NCBI GenBank assembly: GCA_035997045.1
Contig: DASYIY010000035.1
Coordinates: 1-61,605, forward strand
DNA: 61,605 nt
Reading direction: 5' to 3'
Source of the DNA: VRUE01 sp035997045
Lineage (GTDB): Bacteria > Actinomycetota > Thermoleophilia > Solirubrobacterales > 70-9
A model generated the notes under the pieces. That model saw nothing but the letters and a program-made list of their open reading frames with translations, was not told the origin of the DNA and made no database searches. The position numbers and the translations under genes are program-made. Shown here in pieces: positions 24,853-34,371 of this stretch. Each line of letters starts with the position of its first letter. Position 1 is the stretch's first letter.

Positions 24853-26252
24853 TGACCACCGGACAATAGGGCCGCCGTCCCCCGCGACAGCGCCGCCGCG
24901 GCAAGCGGAAAGACCAGTGTCATCAGCACCTCGTTGCGGCGCGGGGCCGCCAGCGAGATCGCGCCGACCGCGGTGACGAGGGCCAGGGGAGTCGCCATCG
25001 CGACCAGCTCCCACCACCAGCGCCGCCAGGCAAGCCCGCCCAGTCCGGCAAGGGCGAGGGCGACGATCAGGACCTGCAAGACCCGTCCGGCGCCGCTTTC
25101 CATCGCTTCGCCGATCCCGGCGCTCCACATCCGCCAGGTCTTGCGCGCGGTCATCGCCAGGTATTCGAGCGGGTCTTCGCCGAAGTAGTGAGAGAAGTTC
25201 TGCTTGCCGATCTTGCCCAGCGCCGAGTCCCGCGGCAGGTCGGGGTAGCGTTCGGCGACGCGGTTGAAAAGTGGCTTCGGATCGACCTTTTCCAGCGCTT
25301 CGGAGCGGGGCGGCAGAGTGCGGTGCCGGTACCGTTGGAGGAGCAGCGCCTTGACCCGCTGGTATTCGCCGTCGGCGGGCAGGAAGGTGCCGACGTAGAG
25401 CGCCTTGCCGCCACCGGTCGAGATCGGCACGGTGCGGTCGAGAGTCACCTCGTTGTGGATCGTCCAGGGGACGATCGGGATCAGCAGGGCGACGACGAAC
25501 AGCGCGGCGCCAACCAGCCCGGGACGCCACCCGCGTGCGTGCCAGACCCCGATCAGAGCGAGCAGGGCAAAGGCTGCGCCGACCAGCAGGTACTCAGGGC
25601 GGATCAGGGCTGTGAAGCCGAACAACAGACCAGGGACCAACCACCTGGCGCGCGGGTCCTGTCCCGGGGCAGGGGGGCCTGCGGGCAGTCCACGGGCTGT
25701 CCTTGCCCCCCCTGCCCCGCGCCACCCGCGCGAGGGGCCGAGTCCGTCAGATGCCCAAAGGAATGCCAGGACCGCGGCGGGGAGCGTGAACATCGCCGGG
25801 GGCTCGCTGTACAGGGCGCCGACGGAGTGGATGAACGGGGGGTAGACGGCGACGGCGAAGGCGGCGAGCAGCCCGGCGGGGCGGCACGCTATGCGGCGGC
25901 CCAGGAGATAGACGACGACGATCGTGGCTAGTCCGAGCAAGAGCTCGACGATGCGGGCGGTTCCTTCCCGAGCTCCACCGGTTGCGTAGAAGCTTGCTGC
26001 ATAAAGGAGCGGTGCCCCCGGCGACCAGTCGCTCGGTTCTTCGAATGTCGGACCGCCGAAGCTGCCTTCGGCGTAGAGCGACTTGGAGAGGGCGTAGTAG
26101 GCGTGGGCGTCGTCGCCGGGCGTTGGCAGTGGCTCGACCACGCGGTAGGCGCGCAGGCCGAAGCCGAGAATGAGGATCGCCGCGAGCAGGAGGAGGGTCT
26201 TACGGCCGTGGCGCTCGGGGAGGCCACGCAACCAGGCGGTCAACTTTGCCAT
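24816..26252 (-). CDS. GT39/ArnT-like membrane glycosyltransferase carrying a repeat-encoded insertion
   Basis: Multi-spanning GT-C enzyme (478 aa) that would transfer sugars from a polyprenyl-phosphate donor on the outer membrane face. The first outer loop holds the acidic pair in TPGDDAHAYYALSKSL, followed by many hydrophobic helices, and late PWTIHNEVTLDRTVPISTGGG shared with the adjacent paralogue. Residues 172-202 (GPSRGWRGAGG through PAPGQDPRA) are Gly/Pro/Arg-rich and hydrophilic, absent from the paralogue, and encoded by the hairpin element at 25647-25735. TAGCCT (26262-26267, minus) is 9 bases before the ATG. The start lies 13 bases inside the upstream gene. Confidence 0.85.
   Translation of the reverse strand: MAKLTAWLRGLPERHGRKTLLLLAAILILGFGLRAYRVVEPLPTPGDDAHAYYALSKSLYAEGSFGGPTFEEPSDWSPGAPLLYAASFYATGGAREGTARIVELLLGLATIVVVYLLGRRIACRPAGLLAAFAVAVYPPFIHSVGALYSEPPAMFTLPAAVLAFLWASDGLGPSRGWRGAGGARTARGLPAGPPAPGQDPRARWLVPGLLFGFTALIRPEYLLVGAAFALLALIGVWHARGWRPGLVGAALFVVALLIPIVPWTIHNEVTLDRTVPISTGGGKALYVGTFLPADGEYQRVKALLLQRYRHRTLPPRSEALEKVDPKPLFNRVAERYPDLPRDSALGKIGKQNFSHYFGEDPLEYLAMTARKTWRMWSAGIGEAMESGAGRVLQVLIVALALAGLGGLAWRRWWWELVAMATPLALVTAVGAISLAAPRRNEVLMTLVFPLAAAALSRGTAALLSGGQWSSKQAFSPPN
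25647..25735. repeat. Dispersed hairpin element, copy 1 (inside GT39 gene)
   Basis: Outer arms CGCGCGGGT (25649-25657) and ACCCGCGCG (25724-25732) pair perfectly. Inner arms GGGGCAGGGGGG (25666-25677) and CCCCCCTGCCCC (25707-25718) pair perfectly. The left 19 bases (25647-25665) are identical to 28758-28776 in copy 2, and CCTGCGGGC is also shared. The net gain relative to the paralogous gene is about 90 bp, a multiple of three, so the reading frame is kept. Confidence 0.8.
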
Positions 26253-27529
26253 CGCCGCGCGAGGCTATCCCGACAGGCCACGACCCCGACGCCGGCCAGG
26301 GCGGCGACCAGCGGCATCATCACGAGGACCCGCCGCGGCGAGGCGACGAGCAGGGCGCTGATCGCGCTGATCGCAACGAAGATCGTCGCCAGCAGGAGCG
26401 CCTCCCAGCGCCGCTGCAGCGCCAGCACGGCGAGGCCGATCAGCCCGAAGGCGACCAGCGCCCAATGCAGGAGCTCCCAGGCGGGCTCCCGCATCACGTC
26501 TCTCGGCCCGTGCGACCAGATCCTCCCGATCTTGGTGGCGACGAACCCCGCGTATTCGAGCGGCTCTTCGCCGATGTCGTCCCAAAGCTGTTGACGACCC
26601 ATCCGCGAGAGCGCCTTGTCCGATTCGAGCTCGGGATAGCGCTGCGCCGCCAACCGCGCGAGGATCTGCTCGAGCCGCAGGTTCTGAACCGCTCCCGGCC
26701 CGAAAAGCTCAGGGTGATGCGCCACCACCTCAGCCCCGACTTTTTCGGGATCGCCATCGGAAGGCAGGTACGTCCCGGCAAACAGCACCTGTCCGCCCCC
26801 CGTTGAGATCGGCACGAACCGATCGAGCGCAATCGCGTTGCGGACCGTCCAGGGCACAACGACAACGGCGACCCCGAGCAGCAAGAGAACAGATCGAGTC
26901 AGCGAACTGCGCCAATCGACTCGCCGGTCCTTGACCAGCACGGCCAAGCTGACAAGCACGGCAACGCCGAGGTACTCCGGGCGCACCAGGGCCAGCGCTC
27001 CGAACAGGGCTCCGGGCAAAAGCCATCTCTCTCGTCTGCTTTCTGCCCAGAGGACCGCCAACACGGCGCCCGCAAGCAGCGCAGCCGCCAAAGGCTCCCC
27101 CATGAGCATGCCTTGGTACTCCAGAAGGGCCGGGTAGATCGCGATTGCCGCGGCGCCGATCAGCCCGGCGCTAGGCCCCGAGAGCCGGCGACCGATCAGG
27201 TAGGTGAAGAGGACGGCGAGCGTCCCGAGCAGCGCCAGGGCGAGGCGCGCGGTCCGTTCGTGAACACCGCCCGTGATCTCGTAGACGCCGGCGGCGAGAA
27301 GCGGCAGGCCAGGCGAGTAGTTGCTCGCCGGCTGGGTCGCATCGCTCCCCAAGGCGAAGCCCTCGCCGCGGTCGAGGTTGGCGGCGATCGTGGCGTAGGC
27401 AGCGGCGTCGAAGACCGGCGCGCGGCCGTCCCATGCTTCGCCGAGCCGCAGGCCCAAGCCGAGGGCGAGGACCATGGCCAGCAGGGCGAGCCCCGCCCGT
27501 CCGCCATTCCGCTCCGCCAGGCCGCTCAT
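26240..27529 (-). CDS. GT39/ArnT-like membrane glycosyltransferase (paralogue)
   Basis: Multi-spanning GT-C enzyme (429 aa from ATG 27529). It is paralogous to the downstream gene along its length: both have the acidic first loop (here VFDAAAYATIAANLDRGEG), RPEYLGVAV, PWTVRNAIALDRFVPISTGGG and a periplasmic domain with LPSDGDPEKVGAE. WAESRRERWLLPG aligns with the point where the other copy carries its insertion. Longer starts exist, but TAGCAT (27537-27542, minus) lies exactly 7 bases before ATG 27529. Probably an arabinosyl-, mannosyl- or similar transferase for the cell envelope; the sugar is unknown. Confidence 0.86.
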   Translation of the reverse strand: MSGLAERNGGRAGLALLAMVLALGLGLRLGEAWDGRAPVFDAAAYATIAANLDRGEGFALGSDATQPASNYSPGLPLLAAGVYEITGGVHERTARLALALLGTLAVLFTYLIGRRLSGPSAGLIGAAAIAIYPALLEYQGMLMGEPLAAALLAGAVLAVLWAESRRERWLLPGALFGALALVRPEYLGVAVLVSLAVLVKDRRVDWRSSLTRSVLLLLGVAVVVVPWTVRNAIALDRFVPISTGGGQVLFAGTYLPSDGDPEKVGAEVVAHHPELFGPGAVQNLRLEQILARLAAQRYPELESDKALSRMGRQQLWDDIGEEPLEYAGFVATKIGRIWSHGPRDVMREPAWELLHWALVAFGLIGLAVLALQRRWEALLLATIFVAISAISALLVASPRRVLVMMPLVAALAGVGVVACRDSLARRWQS

Positions 27530-27605
27530 CGCCATGATGCTATGGCGCTTTGCGGGCGTCTCCTCTGACGCTGCGTCACCCCTGTCCGCTACGCTGCCGC
27601 GACCT

Positions 27606-28781
27606 ATGCGCGTTCTCATTCTTGGGGGCGACGGCTACCTGGGCTGGCCCACGGCTTTGAGGTTTTCGGCCCGCGGTCACGAGGTCTCAGTCGTCGACGA
27701 CTTTTCTCGCCGCCGCTGGCACGAAGAAGCCGGCACCGGCTCGCTGACGCCGATCGGCGGCCTCGCCGAACGCATCGCCGCCTGGAAAGGGCTCTCGGGC
27801 GCGGAGGAGATCCGCAGCTTCGTCGGCCCAGTGCAGGACGGCGACTTCCTCGACGGCGTCGTCGCCGAGACCCGGCCCGAGGTGGTAATCCACTATGGCC
27901 AGCAGGCGTCCGCCCCCTACTCGATGGCCTCGCGCGAGAAGGCGGTCGAGACCCAGTACGCCAACGTGATCGGCAACCTCAACCTGCTCTTCTCGATCCG
28001 CGATCACGTACCTGACTGCCACCTGGTCAAGCTCGGCACGATGGGCGAGTACGGGCAGCCCGAGATCGACATCGAGGAGGGCTACATCGAGATCGAGCAC
28101 AAGGGGCGCAAGGACACCCTGCCGTTCCCGAAGCTGCCGGCTTCGCTGTACCACTGCTCGAAGGTCCACGACTCGACCAACATCCACTTCGCCTGTCGCA
28201 CCTGGGGGCTGCGCGCCACCGACCTCAACCAGGGCGTCGTCTACGGGATCGAGACCGAGGAGAGCGCCCGCGACGAGCGCTTGATCACCCGCTTCGACTA
28301 CGACGAGATCTTCGGCACCGTCCTCAACCGCTTCTGCCTGCAGGCCGTGATCGGCCACCCGCTCACGGTTTACGGCGCCGGCACGCAGACGCGCGGCTTC
28401 CTCAACATCCGCGACACGCTTGCCTGCGTCGAACTGGCGGCGCTGAACCCGGCCGATGCCGGCGAGTTCCGCGTCTACAACCAGTTCACCGAGCAGTTCT
28501 CGGTGATCGAGCTGGCCGGGTTGGTCAAGCAGGCCGGCGAGCACCTCGGCTACTCGGTGGAGATCCAGCACTGCGAGAATCCCCGGGTGGAGAAGGAGCA
28601 GCACTACTACAACGCGATCCACACCAAGCTGCTCGACCTCGGCCTCGAGCCGACCCTGCTCGGCGAGGAGCTGGTCGAGTCGATGATCCACACGATCGAG
28701 CGGTACAAGGGGCGTGTGATTGAAGGTTCGATCGATCCGAGTACACGCTGGGCGCCAGGCGCGCGGGTCCTGTCCCAGTGA
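27606..28781 (+). CDS. NAD-dependent sugar epimerase, UDP-sulfoquinovose synthase (SQD1/Agl3)-like
   Basis: Extended short-chain dehydrogenase (391 aa). Rossmann start VLILGGDGYLGWPTALRFSARGHEVSVVDD. The SQD1-type landmarks are all present: VIHYGQQASAPYSM, TQYANVIGNLNLLF, LGTMGEYGQP, the catalytic YHCSKVHDS (Tyr-x3-Lys), the TDLNQGVVYG region, and FDYDEIFGTVLNRFCLQAVIGHPLTVYGAGTQTRGFLNIRDTLAC. SQD1 makes UDP-sulfoquinovose from UDP-glucose and sulfite, the donor for sulfolipid or sulfonated glycans. It is divergent from the GT39 genes, which may use a product of this pathway. The last residues (ARVLSQ) and stop come from copy 2 of the hairpin element. Confidence 0.87.
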   Translation: MRVLILGGDGYLGWPTALRFSARGHEVSVVDDFSRRRWHEEAGTGSLTPIGGLAERIAAWKGLSGAEEIRSFVGPVQDGDFLDGVVAETRPEVVIHYGQQASAPYSMASREKAVETQYANVIGNLNLLFSIRDHVPDCHLVKLGTMGEYGQPEIDIEEGYIEIEHKGRKDTLPFPKLPASLYHCSKVHDSTNIHFACRTWGLRATDLNQGVVYGIETEESARDERLITRFDYDEIFGTVLNRFCLQAVIGHPLTVYGAGTQTRGFLNIRDTLACVELAALNPADAGEFRVYNQFTEQFSVIELAGLVKQAGEHLGYSVEIQHCENPRVEKEQHYYNAIHTKLLDLGLEPTLLGEELVESMIHTIERYKGRVIEGSIDPSTRWAPGARVLSQ

Positions 28782-28843
28782 GGGGACCTGCGGGCGGGCG
28801 GGCTCGTCCGTCCTCGGCCCCCTCACTGTGTCACCCGCGTGAG
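28758..28843. repeat. Dispersed hairpin element, copy 2 (3' end of SQD1-like gene)
   Basis: Outer arms CGCGCGGGT (28760-28768) and ACCCGCGTG (28833-28841) pair with one wobble. Inner arms CAGTGAGGGG (28776-28785) and CCCCTCACTG (28819-28828) pair perfectly. The inner arms differ in sequence from copy 1 but both remain fully paired. The stop codon TGA (28779-28781) lies inside the left inner arm. It may also act as a terminator ahead of ilvB. Confidence 0.78.
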
Positions 28844-28892
28844 AATCCGCCTGCGTGGCAGGCATAGAGCCGCTGGTACCATCGCGATTCCT

Positions 28893-30571
<1,679 letters not shown>

Positions 30572-30572
<1 letters not shown>

Positions 30573-31117
30573 TGGAGGCAGGGACCCCGCAACTGGTCAA
30601 ACTCGAGGAGCTGCGCGTTCCCGGGCAGCTCAGCGGGCGCAAACACATCCTCTCGATCCTGGTCGAGAACAAGCCGGGCGTGCTGGCGCGGATCGCTGGC
30701 CTCTTCTCGCGGCGCGGCTTCAACATCGACACGCTCGCGGTCGGTCCGACCGACGACCCCAGTGTCTCCCGGATCACCCTCACCCTCGACGGCGCCGTTC
30801 ACCCGATCGACCAGGTGACCAAGCAGCTGCACAAGCTTGTCAACGTCTTGAAGATTCGCGACATGGAACCGGAGGAGACCGTCGCCCGCGAGATGGCGAT
30901 GTTCAAAGTCTCCTCGGCGGTCGAGAATCGGGCCGAGATCATCCAGTTCGCCGAGATCTTCCGTGCCAAGATCGTCGACGTTTCGCGCCGCTCGATGACG
31001 ATCGAGGTCACCGGCTCCGCCGACAAGATCGAGGCCTTCGAGCGCATGATTCGCCCCCATGGCCTGATCGAGATGGTCCGCACGGGAGAGATTGCGATCG
31101 CCCGCGGTGCCGACTGA
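30572..31117 (+). CDS. ilvN: Acetolactate synthase small (regulatory) subunit
   Basis: Regulatory subunit (181 aa) giving valine feedback control. The N-terminal ACT domain is HILSILVENKPGVLARIAGLFSRRGFNIDTLAVGPT, followed by the C-terminal ALS_ss domain (EIIQFAEIFRAKIVDVSRRSMTIEVTG). A short N-terminal tail precedes the ACT domain. It is coupled to ilvB by TGATG; menF begins inside its last codons. Confidence 0.95.
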
Positions 31118-32495
31118 GACACTCCTCGCCGGCCTGAGCGAGGGCGTCGAGCGCGCTGTCGCAGGCAAGCGACGGGCGCTTGTCAGCGTCACGGTGCCGG
31201 TGGAGGGGATCGACCCTTGCGCCGCCGTCTTCGCCTCGCGGCTGGCCTCGGATCGCTGGTTCTGCTGGGAGCAGCCCGACCGCGAGTTCGCGCTCGCCGC
31301 TCTCGGCGTCGCCCATGAGGCGACCTCGCGCGGACCGAAGCGGTTCGAAGACGTCGCCCGCGAGTGCCTGAGCGGAGGCGAAGCGATCGTCGACGAGCCA
31401 CCCGGGCTGCCAGCCGGGGCTGGCAGCGTCTGGGTCGGCGGTTTTGCCTTCGACCCCGAGGGTGGCGGCACGTCGCCCTGGTCCTCGCTGGCGCCGGCGT
31501 CGATGGTCCTGCCCGAGCTCTCGATCTGTCGTAGTGGCCCGGACACGTTCCTAACCCTCAGTGCCGTGGTTCGGCCTGGCGACGATCCCGAGGAGAAGAC
31601 CGCCGCCCTGGAATCCCGCCTCGCCGGTCTGCGTCGCGATCCGCTGCCGTTGCTCGACCCCCACCCGACCTCTCGCGTAGAGATCAGCGGCGCTCGTCCG
31701 CCGGGCGACTTCGAGCGCATGATCTCCGCTGCAACCGAGCGGATCGGGGCGGGGGAGATGTCAAAGGTGGTACTTGCCCGCGAGGTACTGGTCAGCGCTG
31801 GCGCCGCCCACGACCCGGCCGCCCTCTTCAGTGCGATGCGCGAGCAGTTCTCCTCCTGTTTTTGCTTCTGCTGCGGCACCCCGGAGGCAGCCTTCATCGG
31901 GGCCAGTCCGGAGTTGTTGCTGCGCCGCTCGGGCGCCAGCGTCTCCACGGTTGCGCTGGCCGGCTCGACCCGCCGCAGTTCAGACCCCGCCGTCGACGAT
32001 CACCTCGGCGAGCAGCTCCTGCGCAGCGACAAGGATCGCCGCGAGCAGGCGATCGTCACCGAACGCATCGCCCGCACCCTGCGACCGCACGCGGTCTGGG
32101 TAGAGGCCGCACCCGAGCCGGAGATCGTCAAGGTCGCCAACATCCAGCACCTCGCGACGCCGGTCGTTGCCCAGCTGGCGGAGCCGCGCTCGGCGGTCGA
32201 GCTGGCCGGCATCCTGCACCCGACCCCGGCCGTCGGCGGCGAGCCCAGAGAAGCGGCAAAGGCGGCGATAGCCGAGCTCGAGCAGATGGACCGCGGCTGG
32301 TACGCCGGCCCGGTCGGCTGGATGGACGCCACCGAAGACGGCGAGTTCTGCGTAGCGCTGCGCAGCGCCCTGCTTCGCGACCGCGAGGCCCGCCTCTACG
32401 CGGGAGTCGGCGTGGTGGCCGGGTCGGATCCGGCTGCTGAGCTGGCTGAGACCGAGATCAAGCTGGGGGCTCTCTTGCCGCTGTTGGCGGAGTAG
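31107..32495 (+). CDS. menF: Isochorismate synthase
   Basis: Converts chorismate to isochorismate for menaquinone (about 462 aa). The chorismate-binding core shows SKVVLAREVLVSA, FIGASPELLLRR, ALAGSTRR, KVANIQHLATPV, LHPTPAVGGEPREAA and YAGPVGWMDATEDGEFCVALR, the pattern that distinguishes isochorismate synthases from anthranilate synthases. GTG 31107 overlaps the last 11 bases of ilvN (TTG 31092 is an alternative), so it is co-transcribed with ilvBN. A 26-bp hairpin follows the stop, facing menD. Confidence 0.93.
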   Translation: MPTETLLAGLSEGVERAVAGKRRALVSVTVPVEGIDPCAAVFASRLASDRWFCWEQPDREFALAALGVAHEATSRGPKRFEDVARECLSGGEAIVDEPPGLPAGAGSVWVGGFAFDPEGGGTSPWSSLAPASMVLPELSICRSGPDTFLTLSAVVRPGDDPEEKTAALESRLAGLRRDPLPLLDPHPTSRVEISGARPPGDFERMISAATERIGAGEMSKVVLAREVLVSAGAAHDPAALFSAMREQFSSCFCFCCGTPEAAFIGASPELLLRRSGASVSTVALAGSTRRSSDPAVDDHLGEQLLRSDKDRREQAIVTERIARTLRPHAVWVEAAPEPEIVKVANIQHLATPVVAQLAEPRSAVELAGILHPTPAVGGEPREAAKAAIAELEQMDRGWYAGPVGWMDATEDGEFCVALRSALLRDREARLYAGVGVVAGSDPAAELAETEIKLGALLPLLAE

Positions 32496-32558
32496 GGATC
32501 TGGGGGGCCCTCTCCGGAGCGACAGCTTGGAGGCTCCGGAGAGGACCCCCCAGATCCC
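32495..32558. terminator. 26-bp inverted repeat between menF and menD
   Basis: Bases 32495-32520 pair with 32533-32558 with a single C/A mismatch (32508/32545) around a 12-base loop. The left arm includes the final base of the menF stop, and the right arm ends two bases before the menD stop. It contains the shared CCTCTCC/GGAGAGG core. Likely bidirectional terminator. Confidence 0.75.
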
Positions 32559-32559
32559 T

Positions 32560-34311
32560 TCAGCGAAGCGGGGTGATCGCCTGGAGCACGCGATCTGTGA
32601 GGCGCCTGTGATGCGTAACATTGGAATCGCGGTCAACCGCTACCTCGATCAAGCCGGTACCGGCCGAGAGCGCGTCGGGTAGCTGCTCGAACGAGTCGAG
32701 TTTCCGGTGGGGTAGGTCAAAGAGGTCGGCCGCTTTGGCAACGTCCACGCCGCGTGGGGTGCCGAGGAGGGCCTCGAACTCGTTGCCGTTGAGCGCATTG
32801 GCCTGGGGCAGGAAGCTGAAGATGCCGCCGCCGTTGTTGTTGATTACGACGATTCGGACCGGGGTGGAGATGTCGCGGAGGGCGGCTAGACCGCCGATGT
32901 CGTGGAGGAGGCCGAGGTCGCCGCTGACGATCGTCGTCGGCCGGCCGCTGGCCCGGGCGGCGCCGATGCCGGAGGAGATCAGGCCGTCGATGCCGTTGGT
33001 GCCGCGGTTGCAGAGGAAGAGGGCGTCGGCCTTGCTCGGCGCCAGGAATGCCTCCTGGTCGCGGATCGGCATGCTCGAGGCGGTGTAGATGAGGTCGCCG
33101 TCGGCGTGGGCTTGGCCGAGGGCGAGGTGCAGGCCGGGCTCGGTTATCTCGTCGTGAGTCTCGAGCTCATTCGACAGCGCGCCGCGCGCCGCTGCCTCGG
33201 CCTCTAGCCAGCGGGTTGGATTCGTCCTCTGCTCGCTGCCGAGTCGAGCCGCCCAGCCCGACGCCAGCTCGGTCGGATCGGCGCGCAGGATCGCGGCCGT
33301 CCGCCCGGTCGGCTCGTTCCAGCCGCCGCGAGGGTCGATGACGATCTGGTCGGCCCTGGATTCGGCCAGCCAGGCGCGCAGCGGCTTGCTCGTCGGCATC
33401 TCGCCGAAGCGCAGCACGAGGTCCGGTTTCACGGACTCGCGAAAGGACCCGTCGCGCAGTAGGTGGTCATAGGTGGAGACGACCTGGGAGCGGTCGTGCG
33501 GGCCGCAGCGCAGCTGCGACGTGGGCTCGGCGAGGATCGGGAAGCCGGATGCTTTGGCGAGCTCCGCCAGTGGCTCGCGCAGCTCCGGATCGAGTTGGCG
33601 GCCAGCGACGATGACGCCGGCGCGGGCGCCGGAGATGTGGTTGGCGACCTCGTCGAGGAGGAAGGCCGAGGGCTCCATGTCGATCGGCGTCACCGCGGTC
33701 AGCGGGCGCACATCTCGTCCCTCCAGGGCCAGCGGGTCCGTCGCGGTCACGTCGCCCTCGACGGGAATCGGCGCCAGCGGCTCGCGCCAGGGCAGGTTCA
33801 GGTGAACAGGGCCCGGCCGCGGCTCCCCGCGCCCGGCCGCCAGTGCCCGGCAGGCGACGGAGCGATAGTGGAGCAGTCCCTTGTCGTCGGCCTCATGGGT
33901 GCCGACTTCGCAGAACCAGCGCACCGAGGATCCGTAGAGCTTGATCTGGTCGATCGTCTGCCCGGCGCCGATTCCGCGCAACTCCGGCGGCCGGTCGGCG
34001 CTCAACACGATCAGCGGCAGCGCCGACTCGTCGGCCTCGCAGATCGCCGGGTGGTAGTTGGCCGCCGCGGTCCCCGAGGTGCAGAGCAGCGCCACCGGTG
34101 CGCCCGTCGCCTGCGCGGCGCCGAGAGCGAAGAATGCCGCGGAGCGCTCGTCGAGGATCACGCTTACCTCGATCTCCGCTTGGCGCCAGAGCGCTACGGC
34201 GAGCGGAGTCGAGCGCGAGCCCGGCGAGATCACCGCCAGCTGCACGCCTCCCCGTGCCAGCTCCTCGACGAAGGCCGAGGCAAGGGCCGTGTTGCCGTTG
34301 GTCGGATCCAT
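32560..34311 (-). CDS. menD: SEPHCHC synthase (2-succinyl-5-enolpyruvyl-6-hydroxy-3-cyclohexene-1-carboxylate synthase)
   Basis: TPP-dependent menaquinone enzyme (583 aa) joining isochorismate and 2-oxoglutarate. Signatures: GVQLAVISPGSRSTPLAVAL at the N-terminus, DERSAAFFALGAAQATGAPVALLCTSGTAAANYHPAICEAD, NRGTNGIDGLISSGIGAARASGRPT, and the TPP motif GDLGLLHDIGGLAAL-x12-INNNGGGIFSFLP. TAGTCT (34319-34324, minus) is 7 bases before ATG, so it has its own leaderless promoter, although menC lies just upstream in the same direction. Confidence 0.96.
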   Translation of the reverse strand: MDPTNGNTALASAFVEELARGGVQLAVISPGSRSTPLAVALWRQAEIEVSVILDERSAAFFALGAAQATGAPVALLCTSGTAAANYHPAICEADESALPLIVLSADRPPELRGIGAGQTIDQIKLYGSSVRWFCEVGTHEADDKGLLHYRSVACRALAAGRGEPRPGPVHLNLPWREPLAPIPVEGDVTATDPLALEGRDVRPLTAVTPIDMEPSAFLLDEVANHISGARAGVIVAGRQLDPELREPLAELAKASGFPILAEPTSQLRCGPHDRSQVVSTYDHLLRDGSFRESVKPDLVLRFGEMPTSKPLRAWLAESRADQIVIDPRGGWNEPTGRTAAILRADPTELASGWAARLGSEQRTNPTRWLEAEAAARGALSNELETHDEITEPGLHLALGQAHADGDLIYTASSMPIRDQEAFLAPSKADALFLCNRGTNGIDGLISSGIGAARASGRPTTIVSGDLGLLHDIGGLAALRDISTPVRIVVINNNGGGIFSFLPQANALNGNEFEALLGTPRGVDVAKAADLFDLPHRKLDSFEQLPDALSAGTGLIEVAVDRDSNVTHHRRLTDRVLQAITPLR

Positions 34312-34326
34312 CGCCGGGAGACTATT

Positions 34327-34362
34327 GGCGACTTACCCGGGCCATATGACCGGAAAGTCGCC
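34327..34362. terminator. Short hairpin between menC and menD
   Basis: GGCGACTT (34327-34334) pairs with AAGTCGCC (34355-34362). It lies between the menC stop (34372) and the menD promoter, so it could end menC transcripts or be read through. Confidence 0.4.
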
Positions 34363-34371
34363 ACACCCCGT

